Shown: piece after piece, positions 23,277 through 33,216 of the stretch
Layout: each line of letters starts with the position of its first letter
How positions within the stretch are numbered: the stretch's first letter is position 1
Source: Balneolales bacterium
GTDB taxonomy: Bacteria; Bacteroidota; Rhodothermia; Balneolales; Natronogracilivirgulaceae
DNA: 43,792 bases
Reading direction: 5' to 3'
Assembly (NCBI GenBank): GCA_007120385.1
Contig: SKNT01000042.1
Location: forward strand, 1 to 43,792
Notes under the pieces: generated by a model
Seen by the model: only the letters and a program-made list of their open reading frames with translations
What the model was told of the DNA's origin: nothing
The model's database searches: none
Program-made: the position numbers and the translations under genes

Positions 23277-26200
23277 TTAACCCAGCGCATCACGCAGAAG
23301 CAGCTCCTGCTCGGCGTTGTGAATCTGCGTCGAACCCGTTGCCGGTGACGCTGAAGCGGCTCGTCCGGCAAACTCCAGCCTACGGCTGCCGCCAAGAAGA
23401 TCGTCAAAACGTGATCTCACGAAACTCCATCCACCCATGTTTTTCGGCTCTTCCTGGCACCAGACCACGGATTCGGCATTATCGTATTTTTCGATGACGG
23501 ACCTCAGACTCTCGTCGGGGAACGGGTAGAACTGTTCCAGCCGCACAATGGCAACATCCCCGCGTTCTTCCTTGTCCCGCATTTCCAGCAGATCGTAATA
23601 AACCTTGCCCGAGCAGAAAACGAGTCGTTTGACAGTAGAAGCACCGTTTATGGTGGTATCATCCAGAACCTCCTGAAAAGAACCACCGGCCAGCTCTTCA
23701 ATACTGGTGACGACTTTGGTATGCCGCAGCAGGCTTTTCGGCGTCATGACTACAAGTGGTTTTTTCCCGATGCGCAATGCCTGTCTTCTGAGCAGGTGGT
23801 AATACTGTGCCGGGGTCGTGCAGTTGGCAACCTGGATATTGTTATCGGCGCACAACTGCAGGAAACGCTCGAGACGTGCAGAGGAGTGCTCGGGCCCCTG
23901 TCCCTCATAACCATGAGGCAGCAGAAGCACGACGCCGCTGGTTTGGCGCCACTTTGATTCGCTGGCAGCAATGTACTGATCAATGATGATCTGGGCTCCG
24001 TTGCTGAAATCGCCGAACTGCGCTTCCCAGAGTACAAGCGCTTCCGGCCGCAGGCTGCTGTATCCGAACTCGAAACCCAGCACGGCAAATTCGCTGAGAA
24101 GGCTGTTGAAGACCTTGAACGTTGCCTGACCTTCCTGAAGGTTGTTCAGGGGCACGAAGACCTGGTCCTTTTCAGTTCCATGAAGCACCGAATGGCGGTG
24201 TGAAAATGTTCCGCGCTCGCAATCCTGTCCGGTAAGGCGTACCGGATGCTTCTCCGTGAGTAAACTTCCGAAAGCCAGGGCTTCCGCAAATCCCCAATCG
24301 ATCTTTTTCTCGTTTTTATCAACGATTTCGCTGCGTTTTGCAAGTATGCGTAGCAGCTTGGGATTGGCGTCGAAGTCCTGCGGCAGGGTATTCAGGCCTC
24401 GGCCGATCTCCTTGAGTTTATCAAGATCAAAGGTGGTGTCAGGCATGTGCCTGGACCATTCCTTCTGGCCGGAATCCTTGCGTTTGAGGTACTCACCCGG
24501 AAGCTGGCCAATACTGCCGGCCTTGCGGGCATCCTTGAATGCCGCCTCAAGCAGTTCGTCAAATTCATCAAAAATCTGCTGGACCTCCTTCTTTGTGAAC
24601 TCACCGCGTTCCACCAGCTGATGGGTGTAATGCTCACGCACACTCGGATGGCCCTGGATCTCCTTGTACAGATAAGGCTGCGTAAAGACCGGTTCGTCCC
24701 CCTCATTGTGCCCGTGCTTGCGGTAGCAGACCAGGTCAATGACCACATCCTTCCCGAATTTCTGCCGGTAATCCAGTGCCAGTTTGATGCTCTGGATGGC
24801 TGCCTCGGGCTCGTCTCCATTCACGTGGAATATGGGAGCCAGAATCATCTTGGCCAGATCCGATGCATACTCCGTGGATCGTCCATCCCGCGGGAGGGTC
24901 GTGAAGCCGATCTGGTTGTTGATGATCAGGTGAATGGTGCCACCGGTGGTAAAACCGTTGAGCTGCGACATGTTGAGCGTTTCGGCAACCACGCCCTGTC
25001 CGGCAAATGCAGCATCACCGTGGATCAGCAGCGGCAATACTTTTCCCGAGGCTTCTTTTTTCCCGATCTTGTCCTGCAGAGCCCTGGCCGCACCTTCAAC
25101 TACCGGATTGACAGACTCCAGGTGACTCGGATTGGGCATCAGCATCAGGTTGATCTCCTTGCCGTCAGTGGTCTTGTGGACGGCGGTAGTCCCAAGGTGA
25201 TACTTTACGTCGCCGGTACCCATGGCGCTTTCGGGATCAATATTCCCTTCAAATTCCGCAAAAACCTTCTTGTAGGATTTTCCCATGGTGTTCACAAGCA
25301 CGTTGAGACGTCCGCGATGCGCCATGCCCAGCACCAGGTCGCTGATATCGTACGTGCCGGCCCGCTCAAGAAGATAGTCGATCATCGGGATGACGGTGTC
25401 GGCACCCTCAAGGGAAAAACGCTTGTGGCCGATGTACTTTTTATGCAGGAACTCCTCAAAGGCACTGGCCTGGTTCAGCTTGTGCAGGATTCTCCATTTC
25501 TGGTCCTTGGTCAGTTCCGGGTCGTTCATGCACGATTCCATGGTGTCCCGCAACCAGGAGCGTTCTTCAACCTCCAGAATGTGGGTATACTCCGCACCGA
25601 CATATCCGCAGTAGGTATTTCGAAGAATGTCGATAATGTTTCGAAGGGAAGTGACCTGATCCTCACCGCCCAGATAGGGCACGTAGAACTTGCGGTCCAG
25701 ATCCCACATGGTCAGACCGTGGTAATGGAAATCGAGCTCGGGATTATATCCGGTGCCAAACTGCAGCGGGTTCAGCTCGGCCATGACGTGACCGTGCCGG
25801 CGGTACCGGTCTACAAGCCGGCTGACCGCAACCGCCTTCTTGTCCGATTCAACACGGTCCGAACCGCCATCCAGAAAGCCGGTATACTGATCCTCGCCGT
25901 AGGGAATGGGCTCGTAGGGAATGTTGAGCTCTTCAAAAATGGACTCGAAGAAATCGGTCGGCCCGGCCAGATACTCCTGGATGCGGGCCAGGAAGGAACC
26001 CGATTCCGCACCCTGGATTATACGATGGTCATAGGTGCAGGTCACGTTCATGACCATGCTTATTCCCAGGTGGCTGAGCAACTCCTGGGACATCGACTGG
26101 AACTCGGCCGGATAGTTCATGGCCCCGGTGGCTATGATTGCACCCTGTCTTTTCATCAGACGCGGCATGGACGATACCGTGCCTATGGTGCCCGGATTGG

Positions 26201-27017
26201 TGATGGTGATGGTCGTGTTCTCAAAGTCCGCAACGTCCAGCTTGCCCTTACGCGCCCTGCCAATGAGATCAAGAAAGGCATGCAGGAACTCGCTGAACGA
26301 CATTTTGTCGACGTTCTTGATACTCGGCACCACCAGGTTGCGCGATCCGTCCTTATTTGGCAGGTCGATCGCAATCCCCAGGTTTACCCCTTTCGGAATT
26401 ACCCGTGCCGGCTTGCCGTCCTTATCCCCGAAATGATGATTTAGCTGGGGATACTCCTTCAACGCCCGTACAACCGCCCAGGCGATGAAATGGGTCAGCG
26501 TGGCCTTGGGCAGCAGCCGCTTCTCAAGATAGCTGTTGATGATGCGGCGATCCTCCATCAGCATTTTCACGGGAATGACCCGGAGGGATGTGGCTGTCGG
26601 CAGTTCCAGGCTTGACTCCATGTTGGCTGCCAGTTTTCCAGCAGAACCTTTAAGGGGCTTGTACTCGAAAAGCTCCTCTTTCTCTGTCCCGTCAGCGTCT
26701 TTTTCAACCTTGCCGGCAGAGTCCTTCTTGTCACGCAATTTCGCCCGGGTGTCCTTTTTTTCAGTAGGCCGGGTCTTGTCGTCATCGGTCCTTTTGTCGT
26801 CATCTGCCCGTTTATCATCCGCTACCCGTCCGCCGGCTTTCTTGTCTTTTGCCACATCGCTCTCAGTACCGGTTTCTGCAGTTTCCCTTCCGTTGCCCAT
26901 CTCGTCAAAATACTGGCGCCAGTACTCAGGCACGGATTCAGGGTTTTCCAGGTACTGGTCGTACAGCTCTTCAACCAGAGCGGTATTGGGGCCGAATTGC
27001 GCTTCTAACTTTTTCAA
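23277..27017 (-). CDS. kgd: multifunctional 2-oxoglutarate decarboxylase/dehydrogenase (fused E2-E1, Kgd type)
   Basis: This 1246-residue enzyme joins an E2-type acyltransferase domain and the E1 thiamine-diphosphate domain of 2-oxoglutarate dehydrogenase, as in mycobacterial Kgd. Order: an N-terminal E1-like segment (residues 1-40, LVEELYDQYLENPESVPEYW), a Lys/Asp-rich linker (about 41-115), the succinyltransferase catalytic domain (about 118-370, with DHR at 330-332 in YDHRIIQG), then E1 with HRGRLNVLVN, LIHGDAAFAGQG, LIINNQIGFTT and a C-terminal transketolase-like region. No lipoyl domain is present, as in Kgd. The start is TTG at 27017; an in-frame stop lies ten codons upstream. It is convergent with folE2 and divergent from pepF. 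No E3 or separate sucB is adjacent. Confidence 0.95.
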   Translation of the reverse strand: MKKLEAQFGPNTALVEELYDQYLENPESVPEYWRQYFDEMGNGRETAETGTESDVAKDKKAGGRVADDKRADDDKRTDDDKTRPTEKKDTRAKLRDKKDSAGKVEKDADGTEKEELFEYKPLKGSAGKLAANMESSLELPTATSLRVIPVKMLMEDRRIINSYLEKRLLPKATLTHFIAWAVVRALKEYPQLNHHFGDKDGKPARVIPKGVNLGIAIDLPNKDGSRNLVVPSIKNVDKMSFSEFLHAFLDLIGRARKGKLDVADFENTTITITNPGTIGTVSSMPRLMKRQGAIIATGAMNYPAEFQSMSQELLSHLGISMVMNVTCTYDHRIIQGAESGSFLARIQEYLAGPTDFFESIFEELNIPYEPIPYGEDQYTGFLDGGSDRVESDKKAVAVSRLVDRYRRHGHVMAELNPLQFGTGYNPELDFHYHGLTMWDLDRKFYVPYLGGEDQVTSLRNIIDILRNTYCGYVGAEYTHILEVEERSWLRDTMESCMNDPELTKDQKWRILHKLNQASAFEEFLHKKYIGHKRFSLEGADTVIPMIDYLLERAGTYDISDLVLGMAHRGRLNVLVNTMGKSYKKVFAEFEGNIDPESAMGTGDVKYHLGTTAVHKTTDGKEINLMLMPNPSHLESVNPVVEGAARALQDKIGKKEASGKVLPLLIHGDAAFAGQGVVAETLNMSQLNGFTTGGTIHLIINNQIGFTTLPRDGRSTEYASDLAKMILAPIFHVNGDEPEAAIQSIKLALDYRQKFGKDVVIDLVCYRKHGHNEGDEPVFTQPYLYKEIQGHPSVREHYTHQLVERGEFTKKEVQQIFDEFDELLEAAFKDARKAGSIGQLPGEYLKRKDSGQKEWSRHMPDTTFDLDKLKEIGRGLNTLPQDFDANPKLLRILAKRSEIVDKNEKKIDWGFAEALAFGSLLTEKHPVRLTGQDCERGTFSHRHSVLHGTEKDQVFVPLNNLQEGQATFKVFNSLLSEFAVLGFEFGYSSLRPEALVLWEAQFGDFSNGAQIIIDQYIAASESKWRQTSGVVLLLPHGYEGQGPEHSSARLERFLQLCADNNIQVANCTTPAQYYHLLRRQALRIGKKPLVVMTPKSLLRHTKVVTSIEELAGGSFQEVLDDTTINGASTVKRLVFCSGKVYYDLLEMRDKEERGDVAIVRLEQFYPFPDESLRSVIEKYDNAESVVWCQEEPKNMGGWSFVRSRFDDLLGGSRRLEFAGRAASASPATGSTQIHNAEQELLLRDALG

Positions 27018-27331
27018 GGTCGGAGTTGTTTCTTGGTTCAGGATTTACATTTTGGGACTGAAAACCGGTCATTTAAACGATGCCGGGACAGGGGATGTTA
27101 CATTAGGTCCAGAATGAGCATGGAATATATCCCAGTTAACGAAAAGCTCACAAAAAACGTTGACTTTTTTTTCTTATCATCCCACATCAAAGGTGTCGGT
27201 CGGGCGAGGCAAAAATTTTGAGTCCGCGTGCCCCTCACCCCCGTGCAAAATGCCGGTCCGTGCAGGCATTTGATACTGTGGATCACCTGATATGAACTGC
27301 CATTTCCGAACAATCAAGTACAAAGGAACAA
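27018..27331. other. 314-bp divergent gap between kgd and pepF
   Basis: No gene is supported here. A minus-strand promoter-like pair (a TTG followed after 21 nt by TATATTCC, near 27125-27160) could serve kgd with a leader of about 100 nt. A hairpin AAATGCC-N10-GGCATTT lies at 27248-27271, upstream of pepF. No strong TAnnTTTG was found for pepF itself; AAAGGAAC precedes its GTG start. Confidence 0.4.
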
Positions 27332-29146
27332 GTGAAAGATAAGCAGATAACCGGTGCGGAAAAGGTCCGCTGGGACCTGACGGACCTGTATCGCGGTCCG
27401 GATGATCCCGCCCTCGCGGATGACCGGACCGCCGTTCTTGAGAAAGCAGAAGATTTTGAAAGAGTGTACCGTGGCCGGATTGCCAAACTTGATGCCGCCG
27501 AATTTGCCGGAGCCCTTGATCATTATTCCGGGATACTGGAGACTATGGGCCGTCTGGGATCCTACGCATATCTCATGTGGACTACCAACACCGAAGATCC
27601 GGCCCTCGGCAAGGCCGTTCAGGAATCCACCGAGCTCTCCTCTGAGCTGTCGCAAAAAATCATCTTCTTCACCATTGAATGGCTGGATATGGATGAAGAT
27701 GCTGCACAGAAGCTGATCCGGAGCAGTGAATTGTCAGCATACCGTCACTATCTTGAGACCTCCCGTCTTGACAAACCGCACACGCTGGAGGAAAAGGAAG
27801 AGAAGATACTGTCCGCCAAGGCCGTTACGGGTGCGCGGGCGTGGGTCCGCTTCTTCGATGAAACCCTCGGGGCCTCCCGCTTTCAAATGGATGGGGAAGA
27901 ACTCACCGAATCGCAGATTCTGAGCCGTATGAGTGACCCGGACCGCGATGTGCGCCGGCAGGCATCGGAAGTCTTTACCCAGGGACTGTCCGGGATGAAG
28001 CACCCGCTTACCTTTGTCTTCAATACGCTGCTTGCCGATAAACACACAAACGACCGGCTCCGGAAATATCCGCACTGGCTCCGGGCCCGCAACCTGGCAA
28101 ATGAAATTTCCGATGAGAGCGTGGAGGTACTGGTGGATTCCGTCACGGCCAGTTACCCCCTGGTCCATCGTTTCTACCGACTTAAGAAGCAGCTGCTCGG
28201 TGTGGATGAATTGATGGAATACGACCGTTATGCACCTGTCCTCAAGAGCCGTGAAAAGATTCCCTGGGGTGAGGCACGCAGAATGGTACTGGATGCCTAC
28301 GCCGAATTCCATCCCGACATGGGCGCCATTGCCGCACGTTTTTTCGATGAAAAGTGGATCGATGCCGCTGTTGTTCCCGGTAAGCGCGGCGGGGCCTATT
28401 CCGCATCCACCATACCCTCCGTTCATCCCTATGTCTTCATGAACTACGATGGCAGAATACGGGATGTTCAGACCTTGGCGCACGAACTTGGACACGGCGT
28501 ACACCAGTACCTGTCCCGCAGACAAGGAATGCTGCAGTCCGGGACGCCGCTCACCACCGCAGAGACCGCCTCCGTCTTTGGCGAGATGCTTGTTTTCCGG
28601 AAGCTGCTGGCCAGTCTCGACAAGCCCGAGGAAAAAATGGCATTGCTGGTGGGCAAGATCGACGATACCATTGCAACCGTATTCCGGCAGATTTCGATGA
28701 ACCGGTTCGAGGATCGCATCCACCGTGCCCGCAGGGAGGAGGGAGAGCTGCCTGCCGGGCGCTTTTCGGAGCTTTGGATGGAAACGCAAACCCCGGTCTA
28801 CGGTGATTCGGTCACGTTGACGGACAATTACCGGCTCTGGTGGAGCTACATCCCGCATTTTATCCATACACCGGGTTATGTCTACGCCTATGCCTTTGGA
28901 GAGTTGCTGGTGCTTGCGCTCTACCAGGAGTATCTCGGCTCCGGTGAAGGATTCAGCGAGTCCTATATTGCGATGCTCGAAAAAGGCGGATCCGACTGGC
29001 CCGCCAATCTGATGGCCGGACTGGGTGTGGATATTAACGATGAGACATTCTGGAACCGGGGGCTGCAGGCCATTGAGGCACTGATTGGTGAAGCTGAGGC
29101 GCTCTTGCAGGAAATGCCTGATAACAAGCAAAACCAGGGATTATGA
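27332..29146 (+). CDS. pepF: M3-family oligoendopeptidase (PepF type)
   Basis: Zinc metallopeptidases of this family cut short peptides in the cytosol. The 604-residue protein has the PepF N-terminal region (VRWDLTDLY), PHTLEEKEEKILSAK, and the catalytic zinc motif HELGH at residues 384-388, within ALAHELGHGVHQYLS-like sequence (here TLAHELGHGVHQYLS). The downstream Glu of the metal site lies in TTAETASVFGEML. The C-terminus includes YVYAYAFGELLVLALY, typical of the family. The start is GTG at 27332. Its stop overlaps the start of the next gene by 4 nt (ATGA), so the GAF-domain protein is translationally coupled to it. Confidence 0.95.
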   Translation: MKDKQITGAEKVRWDLTDLYRGPDDPALADDRTAVLEKAEDFERVYRGRIAKLDAAEFAGALDHYSGILETMGRLGSYAYLMWTTNTEDPALGKAVQESTELSSELSQKIIFFTIEWLDMDEDAAQKLIRSSELSAYRHYLETSRLDKPHTLEEKEEKILSAKAVTGARAWVRFFDETLGASRFQMDGEELTESQILSRMSDPDRDVRRQASEVFTQGLSGMKHPLTFVFNTLLADKHTNDRLRKYPHWLRARNLANEISDESVEVLVDSVTASYPLVHRFYRLKKQLLGVDELMEYDRYAPVLKSREKIPWGEARRMVLDAYAEFHPDMGAIAARFFDEKWIDAAVVPGKRGGAYSASTIPSVHPYVFMNYDGRIRDVQTLAHELGHGVHQYLSRRQGMLQSGTPLTTAETASVFGEMLVFRKLLASLDKPEEKMALLVGKIDDTIATVFRQISMNRFEDRIHRARREEGELPAGRFSELWMETQTPVYGDSVTLTDNYRLWWSYIPHFIHTPGYVYAYAFGELLVLALYQEYLGSGEGFSESYIAMLEKGGSDWPANLMAGLGVDINDETFWNRGLQAIEALIGEAEALLQEMPDNKQNQGL

Positions 29147-30630
29147 ACCGAATCAACCTGTCACCCGTGGAAGAAAAGGAAAAAGACAATCTGCACAATT
29201 TCAAAAAACTTGTACGGGATATGCTGCTGATGCTCCGGACATCACTGGAGGCCGAGACGGCGTCCATGCATTGGGTGAATACCAGACGGGATCAGTTTGT
29301 GCTGGCCAGTTATGCAACCAGCCGCAGGGACGTGGTGTTCCAGGACCGCGTGAGCCGTGAGAACCATTTTCTGAATCAATACAGCTCCATTAAGTCGGTA
29401 ACCCGCCTTGAGAAAAACATTCACTTCAAGCCGGTGCAGCTGGCACACTATACGGGCACCCCGCCAATCAATTATATTTATCTGGTTCCGTTTGTATTTC
29501 ACGCAGAAACCATTGCCATCACCGTTGTGGAGACATCCCGGAAACCGGAACTGACATCCGCTGACGAAAAGGTGATCGCGGCATATCAAAAAGTTATGGG
29601 ACGCATGCTGCAATCCTATCAGGATGTTGCCGACCTGACGGAAAGGCAGACCGAGTGGGCAGAATATGACCAGATGGTTCAAATCCTTGCCCGGACAGAT
29701 GAGCCGCTTGAACTTGCAGCTACGCTTGTGGATCAACTTCAGAGTTTCGTCGGCGATACGGGCGGTGTGGTACTGATGGCCAGGGGTCTGGGGGCATGGC
29801 ACACGGTAAGCAACTCTTTGGACGCCAGGTATCCGCCTCCGGTCGGTCTGGAACTCGAAGAAGGGTCGATTGCCGCCCGGGCTTTGACTGACGGGGCGCC
29901 TTTTTTTTCTCCCCACTTCAACGCCAATCCCAAGCGGATTTCAAGTGCGGAGCCGCTCTGTTACGGCTCCTCTCTGGCTGTTCCTGTCATGCACAGGCAG
30001 CGCCGGCAGCTTTTGGCACTGGTTTACAGCGAAAACCCGCTGCTGTTCAGCGATGCCCTCAAACACAAGACTGGCAACCTGTGCCGGATGGCCGGACTGA
30101 AACTCGAAGCCATGCTGCCCGATCTGGATGTGTACGACAACCTGTTTTCCACACGCCTGTCTGCATATTCGCGGGAACTTTTCAAAAGTTCTCTGACCCG
30201 GATTGCCAACAATGGCCGAAAACATGAACAGGCCATGTCAACCTGGGTTGGCATGATCACCATTGGCAACATCAATGACCTGCGCACCCGGTACCGCCTG
30301 GAAGATCTGAATGCATTGCAGCGGCAGGTTTTGAACGGGATCCGGCCGCAACAGTACGGCATTCCCGGAATCATTGCTGCCCATAGTGACTATGTGTACA
30401 TGTTTCTGCTGCAGTCCCCGGACGAATCGGCGTTTCTGTCCTGGACAGGGCGTATCAGGGAAGCCTTCCGTGATCCCGTCCCCCTTTCCGCGAAAGTCGG
30501 AGAGCGGGTGCAGCTGAATACAGGAGCCACCCGTCTTAACGGAACGGCGGATCCCGATTCCATCCTGCAAAAAGTAAAAAAAGCCATGAATGAAGCTATA
30601 AAACAGCAGAAATTTATTGTGGAGGTGTAA
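29143..30630 (+). CDS. GAF-like sensory protein with degenerate GGDEF-like C-terminus
   Basis: The 495-residue soluble protein has two GAF-like regions (about residues 15-160 and 175-330). Its last third (about 365-495) follows the outline of a GGDEF domain: GMITIGNINDLRTRY, then DLNALQRQVLNGIRP, a central strand pair IIAAHSDYVYMFLL where the GGDEF loop should be, and LNTGATRLNGTADPDSILQKV followed by KKAMNEAIKQ. The signature residues are lost, so it cannot be an active diguanylate cyclase; a nucleotide-binding or protein-interaction role is possible. No transmembrane segment or histidine kinase domain is seen. It overlaps pepF by 4 nt and is followed 1 nt later by deoB, whose ribosome-binding site GGAGGTG lies within its last codons. 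Domain assignments are by eye. Confidence 0.65.
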   Translation: MNRINLSPVEEKEKDNLHNFKKLVRDMLLMLRTSLEAETASMHWVNTRRDQFVLASYATSRRDVVFQDRVSRENHFLNQYSSIKSVTRLEKNIHFKPVQLAHYTGTPPINYIYLVPFVFHAETIAITVVETSRKPELTSADEKVIAAYQKVMGRMLQSYQDVADLTERQTEWAEYDQMVQILARTDEPLELAATLVDQLQSFVGDTGGVVLMARGLGAWHTVSNSLDARYPPPVGLELEEGSIAARALTDGAPFFSPHFNANPKRISSAEPLCYGSSLAVPVMHRQRRQLLALVYSENPLLFSDALKHKTGNLCRMAGLKLEAMLPDLDVYDNLFSTRLSAYSRELFKSSLTRIANNGRKHEQAMSTWVGMITIGNINDLRTRYRLEDLNALQRQVLNGIRPQQYGIPGIIAAHSDYVYMFLLQSPDESAFLSWTGRIREAFRDPVPLSAKVGERVQLNTGATRLNGTADPDSILQKVKKAMNEAIKQQKFIVEV

Positions 30631-30631
30631 C

Positions 30632-31816
30632 ATGGCCGTTTGTTATCTGATCATTATTGACGGACTTGGTGTTGGGGCACAGGAAGATGCCCATCTATAT
30701 GGTGATGAGGGAAGCAACACACTAGGGCATGTGGTAGCGCAGACCCGCTGCCGCCTTCCGGAACTTGGAAAGCTGGGGTTGGGAAATATCATTCCGCTGG
30801 ATACGGTACCGCCTGTAGCTGAACCGCTTGCCGCATACGGGAAGATGCGCGAACGGTCCCCGGGCAAAGATTCCACTACCGGACACTGGGAGATTGCCGG
30901 ACTCCAGATGGAGCAGCCCTTTCCAACCTACCCCGAGGGATTTCCCAACGATATTATCGAAAAATTCTGCCGGCTTGCCGGTGTGGGCGGAGTGCTGGCA
31001 AACAAACCTGCATCAGGTACGGCTGTTATTGAGGAATTTGGGAAAGAGCATCAGGAAACCGGCCTTCCCATTGTTTATACATCGGCCGACAGCGTCTTTC
31101 AGGTGGCTTGTGATGTCGGCACAGTACCGCTCCAGACCCTGTACAAATGGTGTGAGATTGCCCGTAAGGAGATTATGACCGGCGAGCATGCCGTGGGTCG
31201 AGTAATTGCTCGGCCGTTTGAAGGTGCTCCGGGATCCTTTCGCCGGCTGTCCGACCATAGACATGATTACTCCCTGAAGCCGCCCAGACCGTTTCTTCCC
31301 GGATACCTCCAGGAAAAAGGGATTGAGACAATCTCCATAGGAAAAATCGTCGATCTGTTTGCCGAAGAGGGTTTTGACCGTTCACTGCGCACAAGGAGCA
31401 ATGCGGAGGGCATTGAAAAAATCCGGGAAATAATGGATGTGGTCCGGTCCGGATTCGTGTTTGTCAATCTGATAGAAACCGATCAGAATTTCGGCCATCG
31501 CAATGACACACCGGGTTTTGCCGGAGCCATGGTGGAAATTGACCGGGCCATCCCCGGTTTTCTTGATCGGATTCAACCGGAAGACCTGCTCATTATAACC
31601 GGCGACCATGGAAATGATCCGGCTATGCCCAGCACCGACCACTCCCGGGAGTTCACTCCTTTGCTGGTCTATCCAGCAGATATTGCCGAGCGTAAGGAAC
31701 TCCTTACCCGAAACAGTTTCACAGATATAGCCGTTTCGGTATGTCATTTTTTAGGGGTGGAAAACCCGTTTCCCGGTGAATCTTTCCTGAGCAAAGAAAT
31801 AAATACACACAATTGA
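30632..31816 (+). CDS. deoB: phosphopentomutase
   Basis: DeoB interconverts ribose (or deoxyribose) 1- and 5-phosphate in nucleoside salvage, using two manganese ions and a phosphothreonine intermediate. The 394-residue protein starts with LIIIDGLGVGAQEDA (metal Asp at residue 10), has the catalytic DSTTGHWEIAG (nucleophile probably T83), DQNFGHRNDTPGFA, and the metal site TGDHGNDP with TDHSREFTPL. The length matches the family. The ATG at 30632 has an ideal GGAGGTG; the frame extends slightly further upstream to a TTG. It is the last gene of a pepF-GAF-deoB operon. No deoA, deoC or deoD is nearby. Confidence 0.96.
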   Translation: MAVCYLIIIDGLGVGAQEDAHLYGDEGSNTLGHVVAQTRCRLPELGKLGLGNIIPLDTVPPVAEPLAAYGKMRERSPGKDSTTGHWEIAGLQMEQPFPTYPEGFPNDIIEKFCRLAGVGGVLANKPASGTAVIEEFGKEHQETGLPIVYTSADSVFQVACDVGTVPLQTLYKWCEIARKEIMTGEHAVGRVIARPFEGAPGSFRRLSDHRHDYSLKPPRPFLPGYLQEKGIETISIGKIVDLFAEEGFDRSLRTRSNAEGIEKIREIMDVVRSGFVFVNLIETDQNFGHRNDTPGFAGAMVEIDRAIPGFLDRIQPEDLLIITGDHGNDPAMPSTDHSREFTPLLVYPADIAERKELLTRNSFTDIAVSVCHFLGVENPFPGESFLSKEINTHN

Positions 31817-31837
31817 TATATAACATCCGTAAATTTG
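31813..31837 (+). promoter_or_regulatory. Candidate promoter upstream of the primary sigma gene
   Basis: TAAATTTG at 31830-31837 matches TAnnTTTG exactly, but the nearest TTG (31813-31815) is only 14 nt away. A second candidate, TTTG at 31887-31890 with TATATTGC at 31913-31920 (spacer 22), lies closer to the gene. Either would leave a leader of about 60-140 nt. Confidence 0.35.
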
Positions 31838-31978
31838 CATCGTTTTTTCCCTGAATGGAAGCATTCACCCGGCAGATGGTATGCTGTTTGGGAAATCCTA
31901 TCTTAAAGATTGTATATTGCCTGACCGATTCGTGCAGTTTTTGACAGTCTGAACACAAATCAAACCAACCTACTTCAA

Positions 31979-32860
31979 GTGGCTAAGAAGAAAAAAGAAC
32001 CAAAAAATCCAAGTCCAAGCGGAATTTCAACCAGAGAATCACAATCTCTTGACAGATACCTGCAGGAAATAGGCAAAGTGAGTCTTATCACTCCTGACGA
32101 AGAAGTCGATCTTGCCAAAAAAATTCAGGCCGGTGACCAGGATGCCCTTGAGAAGCTGACAAAAGCAAACTTGCGTTTTGTCGTATCGGTGGCCAAACAG
32201 TACCAGAACCAGGGACTTTCCCTGGGAGACCTGATTAATGAAGGGAACCTTGGACTGATAAAGGCCGCAAAACGATTTGATGAGACCCGCGGATTCAAAT
32301 TCATTTCCTACGCCGTTTGGTGGATCCGCCAGTCCATTCTTCAGGCACTTGCCGAACAGAGCCGCATTGTGCGCCTCCCGCTTAACAGGGTAGGGGCATT
32401 AAACAAAATCGGCAAGGAACTCTCCAAACTGGAACAGGAATATGAGCGCATACCGTCCGCTGCCGAGCTGGCCGAAAGTCTTGAAATGACCGTTTCCGAA
32501 GTATCCGATACCCTCAAAATATCGGGCCGCCACCTTTCAGTGGATGCTCCGTTTGCACAGGGTGAAGACAATCGGCTGCTGGATGTGCTTGAAAACGAGG
32601 AGACACCCGATCCCGATAACGACCTGATGGGGGAATCTCTGAAGGTGGAGATCGAACGGGCACTGTCCAAACTGACCAAGAGAGAAGCAGAAGTGATCCG
32701 CCTTTATTTCGGCATCGGCCGTGAGCACTCGCTTACGCTTGAAGAGATAGGTGAACGCTTCGATCTGACACGGGAAAGAGTGCGCCAAATCAAGGAAAAA
32801 GCCCTTAGAAAACTTCGCCACCACAACAGAAGCCTGGCCCTGCGCGTCTATCTGGGCTGA
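31979..32860 (+). CDS. rpoD: primary RNA polymerase sigma factor
   Basis: This is the housekeeping sigma-70 factor, which recognises promoters such as the TAnnTTTG elements seen here. The 293-residue protein lacks region 1.1 and the non-conserved region, the short form usual in Bacteroidota. Visible: region 1.2 ([20 protein letters not shown]), region 2 ([17 protein letters not shown], then [16 protein letters not shown] and [13 protein letters not shown]), region 3 and region 4 with the helix-turn-helix [21 protein letters not shown] Lys-rich N-terminus (MAKKKKEPK) precedes it. The start is GTG at 31979. It stands alone, with long gaps on both sides. Confidence 0.95.
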   Translation: MAKKKKEPKNPSPSGISTRESQSLDRYLQEIGKVSLITPDEEVDLAKKIQAGDQDALEKLTKANLRFVVSVAKQYQNQGLSLGDLINEGNLGLIKAAKRFDETRGFKFISYAVWWIRQSILQALAEQSRIVRLPLNRVGALNKIGKELSKLEQEYERIPSAAELAESLEMTVSEVSDTLKISGRHLSVDAPFAQGEDNRLLDVLENEETPDPDNDLMGESLKVEIERALSKLTKREAEVIRLYFGIGREHSLTLEEIGERFDLTRERVRQIKEKALRKLRHHNRSLALRVYLG

Positions 32861-33216
32861 TAAAGCTTACAATCTGTTACAAATTGGATAAGTTTCGGCG
32901 CCTGGCCTCCTCCCGTCAGGTCACTGCCGGGAAACCGCTTATACCACTGTTGGAACAGGTACGTGGAAAAAACAAGTCGGCATCGAACTTTTTTATTTAC
33001 GGATCGTAAAAATATGTACAAAGGCGCGGATTTCTGCCCGAATGTTCTATATTGTAATTAGGTAGAAAGCGTCTCTGAAGTGTAGTATGAAGTAGACAGC
33101 AGAACGCAAGAAAGAAGCAGGCCGGATCGTTTAAGAGTTTAGAAACTGGAACGTTCTGGCAGAAAGTCAGATTGAGCAATGTAGCAGGTTACAATGGCAG
33201 CTAAACGGAGTACATC
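32861..33216. other. 356-bp gap between sigma gene and lipoprotein gene
   Basis: No gene and no clear terminator. It contains a short inverted repeat TTTACG-GAT-CGTAAA (32996-33010) and a -7-like TATATTGT at 33048-33055 without a well-spaced TTG. If transcription starts just after it, the lipoprotein mRNA has a leader of about 155 nt, rich in A and G, ending with GGAG ahead of the ATG. Confidence 0.4.

Noticed and set aside
24447-26444. A 665-codon open frame on the plus strand
   Set aside because: It lies wholly antisense to kgd, has no recognisable domain, and arises from the codon bias of kgd.
27734-29131. A 465-codon minus-strand frame
   Set aside because: Antisense to pepF, whose zinc motif and family features are clear; no support for a second gene.
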